From positions 7,172,306-7,236,305 of the forward strand of contig OX030965.1 in NCBI GenBank assembly GCA_943735955.1: DNA of 64,000 nucleotides. The letters run 5' to 3'. The notes beneath the pieces are model-generated. The model made no database searches. It was not told the DNA's origin and saw only the letters and a list, made by a program, of their open reading frames with translations. Origin of the DNA: Piscicola geometra (lineage: Eukaryota; Annelida; Clitellata; Hirudinida; Piscicolidae). The number at the start of each line of letters is the position of its first letter. The stretch's first letter is position 1. Made by a program: the position numbers and the translations under genes. This document shows, piece by piece, positions 63,970-64,000 of the stretch.

Positions 63970-64000
63970 GTAGAAATGGGAAAAAAATTAATTAGGTCGT

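Overview
This is a 64 kb piece of an AT-rich invertebrate nuclear genome. Genes are split by short introns packed with simple repeats, and there is one LINE and one tRNA-type SINE. The gene set (a BK-channel beta-type subunit, an eglin-type potato-inhibitor-I protein, Tim29, PPWD1, a radial-spoke MORN protein) fits a lophotrochozoan. The eglin-type inhibitor points to an annelid, most likely a leech (Helobdella-like); that is inference, not proof.

Layout, left to right: (1) 622-10321 (+), most of an ARHGAP32/33-type gene (PX end, SH3, RhoGAP, long disordered tail) whose 5' exons lie outside or were not found. (2) about 12148-14523 (+), a 5'-truncated, frameshifted CR1/L2-like LINE. (3) 15248-16425 (+), an ETS-domain transcription factor. 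(4) 17159-21195 (-), a degenerate polypeptide GalNAc-transferase (GALNT) paralogue. (5) 21723-27781 (-), PPWD1, 19 exons. (6) 27934-28666 (-), TIMM29, close behind PPWD1. (7) 30862-38612 (+), a full-length GALNT, the inverted partner of (4), with a SINE in its second kilobase. (8) 42263-58017 (+), a KCNMB-like BK-channel auxiliary subunit with a 12.6 kb intron and a roughly 430-residue Asn-rich tail. (9) 61423-62242 (-), a small secreted eglin-type serine protease inhibitor. (10) 63389-63969 (+), the first exons of a RSPH10B-like gene that runs off the window.

Gene models were built by hand from reading frame, splice dinucleotides and intron phase; phases agree at all the junctions reported unless stated. 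No alignment or transcript was available. The main biology worth following is the inverted GALNT pair. Some of its exons are almost identical and others strongly diverged, as expected from patchy gene conversion, and one copy has lost metal-binding and catalytic-loop residues. The second theme is the introns: simple repeats near donors tend to be G-rich on the sense strand and those near acceptors C-rich, so both ends of an intron can pair, and in several places the 5' splice site itself sits inside a tandem repeat. The third is a SINE that shares its 3' tail with the LINE in the same window.
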